This document shows positions 31,834-40,530 of a stretch of 45,110 bases of DNA, in pieces (position 1 is the first letter of the stretch; each line of letters opens with the position of its first letter). The notes beneath the pieces are model-generated. The model searched no databases. It saw only the letters and a list, made by a program, of their open reading frames with translations, and was not told the origin of the DNA. Source of the DNA: Candidatus Tyrphobacter aquilonaris. GTDB taxonomy: Bacteria; Vulcanimicrobiota; Vulcanimicrobiia; Vulcanimicrobiales; Vulcanimicrobiaceae. The translations under genes and the position numbers were made by a program. The DNA lies in contig PKZD01000027.1 of assembly GCA_003133745.1 (NCBI GenBank), positions 8,188 to 53,297 on the forward strand, given 5' to 3'.

Positions 31834-32817
31834 ATGAGCACGACGGCGCTGTTGGTCGACGATGCGCGATCGCTCGTCGCCCGCATGCGGGGGCGCTCCG
31901 TCCTCGTCGTCGGCGATCTCATGATCGACGAGTGGATTTGGGGTACGGTCTCGCGGATCTCGCCCGAGGCACCCGTGCCCGTCGTGGCGGTTTCCAATCA
32001 TTCGTTCACCCTCGGCGGCGCCGGCAACGTCGCGAACAACCTTCGAGCGCTCGACGCGCGCGTGAGCTTCGCAGGAGCGGTCGGCGCGGACGATTTCGCC
32101 GCGCAGGTTCGCCGGCTGCTGCGGGAGGAGGAGATCGACGACGCGGGTGTCTTCACGCTCGCCGATCGTCCGACGACGCGCAAGACGCGGATCGTCGCGC
32201 ACAACCAGCAGGTCGTGCGCGCCGACTGGGAGTCCGCACAGCCGATGGCGGCGAGCGATCGCGCGCGCATCGCGGCGTTCGTGCGTGAGCGCGCCGCAAA
32301 GAGCGATGCGGTGATCCTGAGCGACTACGCGAAGGGGTTGTTCTCGCGAGATCTCGTCGAGGCCGCGTTGCTCTGCCCGATCGTGATCGCGGATCCGAAG
32401 CCGGCAAACCTCGACCTGTTCGCCGGCGTGACGTGCGTCGCTCCAAACGTGCAGGAAGCCGCGCACGCGACGGGCGTGGCAATTGGCGATGAGGCATCGC
32501 TCGACGAGGCGGGAGCGCGCCTACTCGCGCGGATGAACTGCCGATACGTCGTGATCACGCGCGGCGAGCACGGCATGTCGCTCTTCGGACGCGACGGCCG
32601 AAGGCTCGACGTGCCGTCGGTTGCGCGCACCGTCTTCGACGTCAGCGGCGCGGGCGACACCGCCGTCGCGGTCCTTGCGCTCGCGCTCGCTGCCGCAACG
32701 CCCATCGAGCAGGCCGTTCAGCTCGCGAACTTCGCCGCGGGTGCCGTGGTCGAAAAACTCGGCACCGCGACGGCATCCGGCGACGAAATCCTGGAACTCG
32801 TGGCGCATGACCGCTGA
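31834..32817 (+). CDS. rfaE1: D-glycero-beta-D-manno-heptose-7-phosphate kinase (HldE N-terminal type)
   Basis: A 327-residue PfkB-family kinase from ATG 31834. VLVVGDLMIDEWIWG and RISPEAPVPVV are the RfaE domain I hallmarks. LGGAGNVANNL is the PfkB signature 1, and DVSGAGDTAVAVLALAL carries the catalytic Asp in GAGD. In many Proteobacteria this domain is fused to the ADP-transferase; here it is a separate gene, overlapping the transferase gene by 11 bases. It makes heptose 1,7-bisphosphate. Confidence 0.93.
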   Translation: MSTTALLVDDARSLVARMRGRSVLVVGDLMIDEWIWGTVSRISPEAPVPVVAVSNHSFTLGGAGNVANNLRALDARVSFAGAVGADDFAAQVRRLLREEEIDDAGVFTLADRPTTRKTRIVAHNQQVVRADWESAQPMAASDRARIAAFVRERAAKSDAVILSDYAKGLFSRDLVEAALLCPIVIADPKPANLDLFAGVTCVAPNVQEAAHATGVAIGDEASLDEAGARLLARMNCRYVVITRGEHGMSLFGRDGRRLDVPSVARTVFDVSGAGDTAVAVLALALAAATPIEQAVQLANFAAGAVVEKLGTATASGDEILELVAHDR

Positions 32818-33307
32818 AGATTTCTTCGGAAGACTCCTCGACGTCGAGGCCGCGGTGAAATGGCGCGAAGAGCAGCGTGCCTCCGGACGCTGCGTCGTCT
32901 TCACGAACGGTTGTTTCGACGTGCTGCACGCGGGGCACGTGGAGTTCCTCGCGTGGGCTCGCTCGCAGGGCGACGTGCTGATCGTCGGCTTGAACGACGA
33001 CGATTCCGTGACGCGGCTCAAGGGACCGCGGCGCCCGATCCTGGAGTTCGCGCAACGGGCGCGCCTGCTCCAGGCGCTGCGCAGCGTCGACGTCGTCGTC
33101 GGTTTCGCCGAGCGAACGCCCGAGGCGTTGATCGATCGCATTCGCCCCGACGTGCATACGAAAAGCTCGCAATACCGCGAGGATGAACTGCCCGAGCGCA
33201 ACGTCGTGCTCGAGCACGGCGGCGTCGTTCGCCTCGCTCCGCACAAAGCCGGCAGTTCGACGACCGAGACGATCGCGCGGATCCTCGCGCGTTACGGATC
33301 GAGTTAA
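32807..33307 (+). CDS. rfaE2: D-glycero-beta-D-manno-heptose-1-phosphate adenylyltransferase (HldE C-terminal type)
   Basis: A 166-residue cytidylyltransferase-like protein from ATG 32807, overlapping rfaE1. TNGCFDVLHAGHVEFL contains the HxGH-type nucleotide-binding motif (HAGH), RLKGPRRPI the KMSKS-equivalent region and PDVHTKSSQYREDELPE the heptose site. It attaches AMP to heptose 1-P. Its substrate requires removal of the 7-phosphate by GmhB, which was not found in this window. The next gene begins 8 bases downstream after AAGGAG. Confidence 0.93.
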   Translation: MTAEDFFGRLLDVEAAVKWREEQRASGRCVVFTNGCFDVLHAGHVEFLAWARSQGDVLIVGLNDDDSVTRLKGPRRPILEFAQRARLLQALRSVDVVVGFAERTPEALIDRIRPDVHTKSSQYREDELPERNVVLEHGGVVRLAPHKAGSSTTETIARILARYGSS

Positions 33308-33315
33308 GGAGCCCG

Positions 33316-34533
33316 GTGCGTCTCGTGCTGACGGCGAACGGCCCAGGCGAGGTCGCCGGCTGGGTGCGTCCGCTGCTGCACCGGCTCTACGAGCGCGCGC
33401 CGGAAAGCGACGTGCACCTCTTCATCGTGCCCGACGACTATGCAACCGGAGCGGAGGCGCAGACGGCGCGCGCCGCCTTTCCGCAGGCGCACGTCTACGA
33501 TCCAAAGCGCTACGTCGCAGTCGCGCTCGGCGCGAGCGGCGCCGACTTGCGCAAGGGAGTCGACGTCGTGCAATATCTGGGCGGCGACTTGATGCACGCC
33601 GCGCGGTTGCACCGGCGTTTCGGCGGCATCGCAACGACGTACAAGTTCACGCGCCCCGCTTATCGCCGGCTCTTCGCGCGCGCCTTCGCGGTCGACGAGC
33701 GCAACGCCGAGCGCTTGCGTGCGTATGGGACGCCGCCGGAGCGCATCACGGTCGTCGGAAACCTCGCGATCGACGGCGCGCTCATCGAAGCAGGCGCGGA
33801 GGTCGAGCCTGGTGCGCCGCGCGACGGCATCCTCATCATGCCGGGCTCGCGCGGCTATGAAATCGAGCACCTCGTTCCGTTCTTCTTTACGATGGCACTG
33901 CGCATGCTGCGCGAGCGTCCGGATTTGCCGATCGCATTCGGCGTCTCGCCGTTCACGACGAACGCGCAGCTGCGAACGGCGATCGAGCGCGGCGGCGATC
34001 CGCGCGTCTGGTCGAAGCGCGGACGGCTCGTCGAGGAAGGCGATCGCACGTATCTCGTCTCGCTCGACGAGAGCGTTCGGATTCCCGTGCTGCGCCACGC
34101 ACTCGCCGCAGCGCGCACTGCTCGATTCGTGGTCACGCTGCCGGGAACGAAGTGCATCGAACTGGCGGCGCTCGGCGTCCCCATGATTGCGATCACGCCG
34201 CTCAACGCCGCCGAGCTCGTGACGTTCAATGGCCCGCTCACGTATCTCGATCGCATTCCGGGTGTCGGGCGTTTCCTCAAGCGCGCGGTCGCGGTCTCGA
34301 TTTCGCGTAAGCACGCCCTGCACACGCAGCCGAATATCGATCTCGGCGAAATGGTCGTGCATGAACTGCACGGTACGCTGACACCCGGGCGCGTCGCGCG
34401 GGTGGCGCTCGCGCGATACGAGGATCGCGCGTGGTTGCAAGAGAGCGCGGCGCGCTTGAAGCCGCTCTACGCCAAGCACGCCGGTGCCGCCGACCGCATG
34501 GTGACATCGTTGCTGGAACTGACGGGTACGTGA
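33316..34533 (+). CDS. LpxB-related (GT19-like) glycosyltransferase
   Basis: A 405-residue protein from GTG 33316, five bases after AGGAG. It has the two-Rossmann GT-B layout: an N-terminal half with RLVLTANGPGEVAGW and YLGGDLMHAARLHRRFG, and a C-terminal half with GILIMPGSRGYEIEHLVPFF and LPGTKCIELAALGVPMI. PGSR.YEI..L.P and the GT..IELA.LGVPM block match lipid-A-disaccharide synthase and its relatives. The N-terminal glycine motif differs from LpxB (usually AGExSGD), so a related but distinct acceptor is likely. Its place in a heptose cluster argues for a surface glycolipid role. Confidence 0.72.
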   Translation: MRLVLTANGPGEVAGWVRPLLHRLYERAPESDVHLFIVPDDYATGAEAQTARAAFPQAHVYDPKRYVAVALGASGADLRKGVDVVQYLGGDLMHAARLHRRFGGIATTYKFTRPAYRRLFARAFAVDERNAERLRAYGTPPERITVVGNLAIDGALIEAGAEVEPGAPRDGILIMPGSRGYEIEHLVPFFFTMALRMLRERPDLPIAFGVSPFTTNAQLRTAIERGGDPRVWSKRGRLVEEGDRTYLVSLDESVRIPVLRHALAAARTARFVVTLPGTKCIELAALGVPMIAITPLNAAELVTFNGPLTYLDRIPGVGRFLKRAVAVSISRKHALHTQPNIDLGEMVVHELHGTLTPGRVARVALARYEDRAWLQESAARLKPLYAKHAGAADRMVTSLLELTGT

Positions 34534-34534
34534 C

Positions 34535-35407
34535 GTGCGCATTTCGATCGTGATTGCGACGAAGGACCGCGCAGCCTACCTCGAGCGTGCACTCCGCTCG
34601 CTCGATGAGCAGATCGGCGCGCCGACCTTCGAGATCGTGGTTGTCGACAACGGCTCGACCGACGCGACGCGTGACGTCGCCGAACGCGCGTCTCGAGAAG
34701 GACGCGTTCCGGTGCGCTACGCGTACGAGGCGAAACCGAATCGAGGCAAGGCGCGCAACCGCGGCGTCGAGGTCGCCGAGGGTTACCTCGTGCTTTTCTG
34801 CGACGACGACGTCCAGACGCCGCCGGGCTTCGTTGCTGCGCACGAAGCAGCGCACACGACCGCGGGCCTCGTCGTCAACGGCCCCATCCTCAATGTATCG
34901 TCGTTCGAGGAACGTCCCCGTCCGACGGTCGCCAACTTTTCGCGCGCGTTCTTGTGCACGTGCAACGTCTCGTTTCCGCGGTCGGCGTTTCGTGAGGCCG
35001 GCGGCTTCGACGAAGATTTTGATCTCTACGGCTGGGAGGACACCGAGCTCGGCGTTCGATTGCGCGAGCGCGGCCTACGGCACAAGTTTGCGTGGGACGC
35101 GTACCTCTGGCACATCAAGCCGCCCGCGGAAAATACGCTTGCGATCGAAACGAGGAAGGCGATGGAGAAAGCCCGGATGGCGGCGCGCTTCGTGCATAAG
35201 CAACCCTCGCGGCGCGCGCGCCTCGCGACCGGCGCTCACGCCGTCAACGTGTGGCGTGGAAAATACTTGATGCCCGACTCGCTGCTCGCAGTCTTCGCGG
35301 GCGCGGCGTCGAGTACGTGGTTGCCGGGCACGCTGCGGGCGATTGCGAAGGCGCAGTTCCTCGACGGTATGTACACGCGCGAGTTGGTGCGTGCACTCGA
35401 GGAGTGA
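34535..35407 (+). CDS. Family 2 glycosyltransferase
   Basis: A 290-residue GT-A enzyme from GTG 34535. ISIVIATKDRAAYLERAL and IVVVDNGSTDATRDV form the nucleotide-sugar-binding half. LVLFCDDDVQTPPGF has the DxD metal motif, and DLYGWEDTELGVRLRERG is the ED base motif of the GT2/GT7C type. Two paralogues (38648 and 40523) share this layout. No TM helix is evident, so it is cytoplasmic or peripheral. Sugar specificity cannot be read. It follows the LpxB-like gene by one base and overlaps the GT9 gene. Confidence 0.88.
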   Translation: MRISIVIATKDRAAYLERALRSLDEQIGAPTFEIVVVDNGSTDATRDVAERASREGRVPVRYAYEAKPNRGKARNRGVEVAEGYLVLFCDDDVQTPPGFVAAHEAAHTTAGLVVNGPILNVSSFEERPRPTVANFSRAFLCTCNVSFPRSAFREAGGFDEDFDLYGWEDTELGVRLRERGLRHKFAWDAYLWHIKPPAENTLAIETRKAMEKARMAARFVHKQPSRRARLATGAHAVNVWRGKYLMPDSLLAVFAGAASSTWLPGTLRAIAKAQFLDGMYTRELVRALEE

Positions 35408-36404
35408 TGGGGCGCGCGCGCTCGTTCTCTGCGCGGGCGGTGGAATTGGCGACTCGCTCCTCGCCTCGGTCGTCGGGCGCGCGCTGCACGAGCGTTTTGC
35501 GCGCGTCGAGGCGTTCACGCTCCCCGGGCATCGGCAGACGCTCGAGCGCGTTCCCGATTTCGACGGCGTCCTGATCGATGACGGTGGCGACGAGCGCGCC
35601 TTGGCGGAAAGCCTGTTCGAGCGCGGCTATGCGGCCGCGATCGTCACGTGGGCGACGTCGCGCATCGCGCGGATTGCAAAGCATGCCCGCATTCCCGTGC
35701 GTATCGGGCAGGCGCGCCGGCTCTACTCCGGCTCCTTCACGAAGACGGTTGTAGTGCGGAGCGAGCGCGGTGACGTGACATCGCATTGGACGCAGATTCT
35801 GCTCGATTACGCGCGCGCGCTCGGCTGCGACGCGAGCGACGCGCGGCCGCGGTTCGTTCCGACGGCGCACGACGAGGAAGAAGCGCAGAGGCTTCTCGCG
35901 CAACGAGGCCTCAAGCCGGAAACCTTCCTCATTCTGCACGCGACGAACGCGCAGGCGACGAAGCGCGACCACTGGCCCACGCAAGGTTGGGCATCGCTCG
36001 CACAGGCGTTGCAGCGGCGTTTTTCGATGCCCGTCGCGGTCACCGGGAGCGAGGCGGACGTCGCGATTGCGCAAAGGATTGCCGGTGAGAACGCCGTCTC
36101 GCTCGCCGGAAACCTGTCGATTGGTGGTTTCGGCGCGCTCGCGCGACGCGCGCGCGCGTTCGTGGGCATTACGACCGGCGTGATGCACGTGTCGGCGGCG
36201 GTCGGATGCCCGACGGTCGGCATCTTTCCGTTTCAATCGGACTTCCCGGAGCGGTGGGCGCCGCTCGGCGAGAAGACCGAGATCGTGCGCCCTTCGTTCC
36301 GTTGTCATCCCGGCGACACGAAGGAGCGTTGCATCGACTATGCCTGCATCGAGAATCTGGACGTGAAGCAAGTGCTCGCGGCGACGGAAGCATTGCTGCG
36401 ATGA
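35391..36404 (+). CDS. Family 9 glycosyltransferase (heptosyltransferase-like)
   Basis: A 337-residue GT-B protein. GTG 35391 is the best start, overlapping the GT2 gene by 17 bases, since homology begins at RALVLCAGGGIGDSLLAS (usual form RILxxxxxxIGDxxLxTP). FLILHATNAQATKRDHWP is the C-terminal donor-binding strand and the PTVGIFPFQSDFPERWAPLG block with the CHPGDTKERC tail is typical of the WaaF/WaaC family. ADP-heptose is the likely donor, given gmhA-rfaE1-rfaE2 upstream. The ORF track M at 35343 is a TTG inside the GT2 gene. Confidence 0.86.
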   Translation: MHSRSDGARALVLCAGGGIGDSLLASVVGRALHERFARVEAFTLPGHRQTLERVPDFDGVLIDDGGDERALAESLFERGYAAAIVTWATSRIARIAKHARIPVRIGQARRLYSGSFTKTVVVRSERGDVTSHWTQILLDYARALGCDASDARPRFVPTAHDEEEAQRLLAQRGLKPETFLILHATNAQATKRDHWPTQGWASLAQALQRRFSMPVAVTGSEADVAIAQRIAGENAVSLAGNLSIGGFGALARRARAFVGITTGVMHVSAAVGCPTVGIFPFQSDFPERWAPLGEKTEIVRPSFRCHPGDTKERCIDYACIENLDVKQVLAATEALLR

Positions 36405-37138
36405 GCGCCGCAATTCGCTTCGAAGGCGTGACGAAGCGCTTTGGCGCGCTCGCGGCACTTCAAGACGTGACGCTCGACGTCGAAGACGGCGAGCTGCTCG
36501 TCGTCATCGGTCGCAGCGGCAGCGGTAAAACCACGCTGCTGCGTTGCGTGAACGCGCTGGAGATTCCCGATGCCGGGCGCGTTGTCGTGGAAGGGCAACC
36601 GATCTCCGGCAGCGACCTCATCGCGCTGCGGCGACGCATCGGTTACGTCATCCAATCGGGCGGACTCTTCGCGCATATGACGGTCGAGCAGAACGTCGGA
36701 ATCCTCGGCCGCGCCGCCGGCGATGCGCCGGCTCGGCGTGCGGCGCGCGCCGCCGAGGTTCTCGCGACCGTCGGTCTCGCCGATTTCGGCCCGCGCTATC
36801 CCGGTGAACTCTCGGGCGGCCAGCGCCAGCGCGTCGGCATCGCCCGCGCGCTTTACGCCGATCCGCAGATCATGCTGCTCGATGAACCCTTCGCCGCGCT
36901 CGACCCCGTCACGCGCATGGAACTGCAAGACGAGTTCAAGCGCTTGCGGCGAGAGCTGCGCAAGACGATGCTGTTCGTCACCCACGATGTCGAGGAGGCG
37001 CTCTACCTGGGCGATCGCATCGCGGTCTTCGACGGCGGCAGCCTCCTGCAGCTCGAGACGCCCGCCGAGTTGAAACAGCATCCGGCAACCGACTACATCG
37101 CTCGGTTCTTGCGGCGCAGAGAGCAGGACATGCAGTGA
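36401..37138 (+). CDS. ABC transporter ATP-binding protein, osmoprotectant (OpuCA/ProV) type
   Basis: A 245-residue ATPase from ATG 36401 in an ATGA overlap with the GT9 gene. Walker A is GRSGSGKTTLLR, the Q-loop IGYVIQSGGLF, the signature LSGGQRQRVGIARAL and Walker B IMLLDEPFAALDPVTR. The IGYVIQ..GLFPHMTV-type run (here GLFAHMTV) is characteristic of the glycine betaine/carnitine/choline import subfamily. CBS domains, present in many OpuCA proteins, are absent. It pairs with the following fused binding-protein/permease; both interrupt the glycosyltransferase operon. Confidence 0.9.
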   Translation: MSAAIRFEGVTKRFGALAALQDVTLDVEDGELLVVIGRSGSGKTTLLRCVNALEIPDAGRVVVEGQPISGSDLIALRRRIGYVIQSGGLFAHMTVEQNVGILGRAAGDAPARRAARAAEVLATVGLADFGPRYPGELSGGQRQRVGIARALYADPQIMLLDEPFAALDPVTRMELQDEFKRLRRELRKTMLFVTHDVEEALYLGDRIAVFDGGSLLQLETPAELKQHPATDYIARFLRRREQDMQ

Positions 37139-38631
37139 TGCGGCGCGCTCTTCCCGCCGTTCTCATCGCGCTCGTCGTGCTGAGCTTCGCGCGCCTTCAC
37201 GCGGCCCCGCCGACCATCGTCATCGCGTCGAAGCAGGATACCGAAGGGCAAATCCTCGCCGAGGTTTTCGCGCAACTGATCGAAGCGCGCACGCCGTACG
37301 CGGTGGAACGGAAGACGAACCTCGGCGGAACGCTCCTCGTCTTTCAGGCGCTGCGCTCGGGTTCGGTCGACGCCTATCCGGAGTACACCGGTACGATCGA
37401 TGCCACGATACTTCACGGCACGCTCTCCTTCGACGGCATTCGCGCCGCGATGGAGCAGCGCTACGGCATCTTCGTCTCGGACGAACTCGGCTTCAACAAC
37501 ACGTACGTCCTCGCGATGAAAGCCGAGACTGCGAGGCAACTGGGAATTCGTCGCATCTCCGATCTCGCGGCGCACCCCGATCTGCGGTGGGGCGTTACGC
37601 CGGAGTTCTTGCGCCGCAGCGACGGGCTTCCCGGACTCGAACGGGCGTACGGCCTCGGAACCGTCGATGCGGTCGACCTCGAGAAGAGCCTCGCCTATCA
37701 AGCGCTCGCGCGCGGCGCAATCCAAGTGACCGACGCGTACTCCACCGATGGGCAGTTGTTGCGCTACGGATTCGTCACGCTCCAGGACGACCGGCATTTC
37801 TTTCCAGGGTACCGCGCGCTCTATCTCGTCCGCGACGGGACCCTGCGTGCCGCGCCGGACCTACGCGGCGTGCTCCACGCGTTGGCCGGGACGATCGACG
37901 ACCGCACGATGACCGCGATGAACGCGCGCGTCGATATCGCTCGAGAATCCCCCGACGAGGTCGCGGCGCAGTTTCTCGCGCAGCGCCTGCACGTCACGCG
38001 CGCTCGAGCAGCCGACTCGACGTTCTCGCGGCTCATGCGCGCGCTCTTGCGGCACATCGAACTGACCTTCGTCGCGTTGCTCTTCGCCGTGCTGTTCGGC
38101 GTGCCGCTCGGCATCCTCGCGGCGGCGCACGCCGGCGCCGGGCGCGCGATCATGAAGGTCGTCGGGACGTTGCAGACGGTTCCGAGCATTGCGTTGCTCG
38201 CATTGATGATCCCGCTCTTCGGCATCGGCGTGCTTCCGGCGGTCGTCGCGCTCGTGCTTTACGGGCTGCTTCCGATCGTCGCGAACACGCTCGCGGGCTT
38301 GCGCCAGATCCCATCGGAGCTGCTCGACGCGGCCGAGGGCATCGGCCTCTCTCCCCGTCAGGCGCTCGCGTGGGTGCGGCTCCCGCTCGCGCTCCCCTTC
38401 ATTTTGGCAGGCGTGCGAACGTCTGCCGTCATCGCGGTGGGAACGGCGACGATCGCCGCCCTCATCGGTGCGGGTGGCTTGGGCGACTTCATCCTGACCG
38501 GCCTCACGCTCAACGATCCGGCGACGCTGCTGCTCGGTGCCGTGCCCGCGGCGCTGCTCGCGATCGTCGTCGACGAGCTCGTCTACCGCCTCGGCCTTCT
38601 GGTTCGGCCGCGCGGGCTCGATCGAGCGTAA
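37138..38631 (+). CDS. Fused substrate-binding protein and permease, osmoprotectant ABC importer
   Basis: A 497-residue protein from ATG 37138 (GTG 37135 is equally placed). A signal/anchor sequence (ALPAVLIALVVLSFARLHA) precedes an OpuAC/EgtU-type binding domain (about residues 22-290): TIVIASKQDTEGQILAEVFAQ, VDAYPEYTGTI, GFNNTYVLAMK and the ITDAYSTD-like VTDAYSTDGQL. The permease domain (about 300-490) has GVPLGILAA, VGTLQTVPSIALLALMIPLFGIG, the EAA-type LLDAAEGIGLSPRQALAWVRLPLALP and IGAGGLGDFIL. Binding domain first, permease second. Betaine-like or ergothioneine-like quaternary amines are family possibilities; the ligand is not identified. Confidence 0.9.
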   Translation: MRRALPAVLIALVVLSFARLHAAPPTIVIASKQDTEGQILAEVFAQLIEARTPYAVERKTNLGGTLLVFQALRSGSVDAYPEYTGTIDATILHGTLSFDGIRAAMEQRYGIFVSDELGFNNTYVLAMKAETARQLGIRRISDLAAHPDLRWGVTPEFLRRSDGLPGLERAYGLGTVDAVDLEKSLAYQALARGAIQVTDAYSTDGQLLRYGFVTLQDDRHFFPGYRALYLVRDGTLRAAPDLRGVLHALAGTIDDRTMTAMNARVDIARESPDEVAAQFLAQRLHVTRARAADSTFSRLMRALLRHIELTFVALLFAVLFGVPLGILAAAHAGAGRAIMKVVGTLQTVPSIALLALMIPLFGIGVLPAVVALVLYGLLPIVANTLAGLRQIPSELLDAAEGIGLSPRQALAWVRLPLALPFILAGVRTSAVIAVGTATIAALIGAGGLGDFILTGLTLNDPATLLLGAVPAALLAIVVDELVYRLGLLVRPRGLDRA

Positions 38632-38647
38632 GTCGAAACAAGGCGGC

Positions 38648-39547
38648 ATGCGCGCAACGATTCAACTGTGCACGTACAATCGCGCTGCGCTGCTCGAGCG
38701 CGTGCTCGATGCCTGCTTCGAGCAGAGCGTCGCCGACGACATCTACGAGGTCGTCCTCGTGAACGACGGTTCGACGGATGCGACACCCGAGGTGATCGAG
38801 CGAGCTCGCGCGCGCGCGACGTGCGCGTTCATCACCGTCAACCAGCAGAATGCCGGCCTCGCCGCCGGACGTAATGTCGGCGTCGCGCGGGCGCGCGGCG
38901 AGCGCATCATCTTCATCGATGACGACGTTCTGCCGCTTCCAAACTTCGTCGAAGCGCACCTCGCGTCGCACGAGCGGCACCCGCGGGCAATCGTGCGCGG
39001 TGCCGCGATCAACGTTGAGAGTTTCGACGATCTTCCGCCGCCGGTTTGGTCGATCGCGCAGTACAGCGCGAACTATTTTTGGACGACGAACGTCTCGGTG
39101 CCGCTCGAAACGTTGCGCGCGGTCGGCGCTTTCAACGAGAGCTTCTCCGAATACGGCTGGGAAGACATCGACGTCGGGCTACGCCTGCGCTTCGCGGGCG
39201 TGCGAGCGACGTTCAATCCGCAAGCACTCGTCTACCACTACAAGCCGCGAGCCCACGCCGATAATGTCGAAGCAATGGTTCGGCAAGCGCGCGCGCAGGC
39301 GCGCACCGCGGTGCAACTCGCGCGCCTGCACCCTCATTGGCGTACCTATCTCGCAACCGGGAATTACGCGGCAGCCCGAATGCTGCACGGCGCGATCCGC
39401 AGTTTCGGCGTGCCGAAGCGCTGCCGCGGAACGCTGCACGAGTTGCCGCCGGATCGCACGCTCTCCGATGCGGAGCTTCGCGCGGCGCGGCGGTTGGCCA
39501 AGGACGCATACTTCGAAGAACTCGAACGCGCGCGCACGGCGACGTGA
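38648..39547 (+). CDS. Family 2 glycosyltransferase
   Basis: A 299-residue GT-A protein from ATG 38648, 16 bases after the permease stop. ATIQLCTYNRAALLERVL and VLVNDGSTDATPEV are the donor-binding half; IIFIDDDVLPLPNFVEAH holds the DxD motif and SEYGWEDIDVGLRLRFAG the GWED motif. It is a paralogue of the 34535 and 40523 genes. The C-terminal 60 residues are basic and helical, probably a membrane-peripheral acceptor domain. The next start, ATG 39547, overlaps its stop by one base (TGATG). Confidence 0.88.
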   Translation: MRATIQLCTYNRAALLERVLDACFEQSVADDIYEVVLVNDGSTDATPEVIERARARATCAFITVNQQNAGLAAGRNVGVARARGERIIFIDDDVLPLPNFVEAHLASHERHPRAIVRGAAINVESFDDLPPPVWSIAQYSANYFWTTNVSVPLETLRAVGAFNESFSEYGWEDIDVGLRLRFAGVRATFNPQALVYHYKPRAHADNVEAMVRQARAQARTAVQLARLHPHWRTYLATGNYAAARMLHGAIRSFGVPKRCRGTLHELPPDRTLSDAELRAARRLAKDAYFEELERARTAT

Positions 39548-40530
39548 TGCGCATCCTCCTTTCGCGCACGGACCGCATCGGCGACCTCGTCCTCTCGACG
39601 CCGGCGATCTCCACGGTACGCGCCTCGTTTCCGCAGGCGCACGTCACGATGGTCACCTCCGCTTACAATCGCGTGGTGATGGAGCGCAACGACGACGTTG
39701 ACGAACTGATCACGCTCGAAACCCCCGCGGGTGCGACGCGCCTGGGGAAAACGCTGCGCGACTACGACGTCGCGATCGCGCTCGCGCCCCGCATCGTCGA
39801 TCTGCGCCTCGTCGGTGCGACGCGCGCGAAACGCCGCATCGGCTACACGTACATGCGCCGCTGGTTTTCTCGCCTGACCGCGCCGCTCTATCTCAACGAA
39901 CTGATGATCTCCGAGGCGGATCCGACGCTCTCCGAGCGCGATTCGACTCGCGAGGTGCGTCACGAAGTCGATCAACTGCTCGATCTCGTCGCCCTCGCCG
40001 GCGCTCGGGAGCGGGTGACGCAACTGCGGCTCGACGTGCGCGATTCCGATCGCGCCGCATTGCGCGGCCTCCCGGAGAACCCGATCGTTCTGCACCTCGG
40101 ATTGCGGTGGTTTCGGGACGGCAGCACGCCGGAATCGACGCAGGCGCTCGTGCGCGAGTTGGGCGCGCTCGGACGGCCGGTCGTCGTGACGTGTCCCCAC
40201 GAAAGCCTTGCCTACGCGGCCGCGCTCGAGCCGCCGAACGGGAACTGCGTCGTGTTACGCGAGCTGCCGTTCTTTGTTTGGGCGGCCGTCTTCGAACGAG
40301 CGGCATGCGTCGTCACCGTCGATACCGCCGCGACCCACGTCGCGAGCGCCGTGCGCAGGCCCACGCTCGTCGCCTTCGAACATCGGTACTTCGAACTCAA
40401 CTCCCAAGAATGGGCGCCGTACGGCGTGCCGAACGTGCTCGTTCGCAAACCCGCTTCCGAGGATTCTGCCTCCCTGGCGCGCTTCCGCGGCGCCATCGTG
40501 GAAGGCGTCACCCGATTGATGCATGCCTGA
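39547..40530 (+). CDS. Family 9 glycosyltransferase (heptosyltransferase-like)
   Basis: A 327-residue GT-B protein. RILLSRTDRIGDLVLSTPAI is the canonical GT9 opening, followed by VTMVTSAYNRVVMERNDDVDEL. The C-terminal half has PIVLHLGLRW, VVTVDTAATHVASAV and RPTLVAFEHR. VTVDTAxxHxA is the conserved donor-phosphate contact of ADP-heptose:LPS heptosyltransferases. It is the second GT9 in the cluster and closer to the family consensus than the first. The final codons overlap the next GT2 gene by eight bases. Confidence 0.9.
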   Translation: MRILLSRTDRIGDLVLSTPAISTVRASFPQAHVTMVTSAYNRVVMERNDDVDELITLETPAGATRLGKTLRDYDVAIALAPRIVDLRLVGATRAKRRIGYTYMRRWFSRLTAPLYLNELMISEADPTLSERDSTREVRHEVDQLLDLVALAGARERVTQLRLDVRDSDRAALRGLPENPIVLHLGLRWFRDGSTPESTQALVRELGALGRPVVVTCPHESLAYAAALEPPNGNCVVLRELPFFVWAAVFERAACVVTVDTAATHVASAVRRPTLVAFEHRYFELNSQEWAPYGVPNVLVRKPASEDSASLARFRGAIVEGVTRLMHA

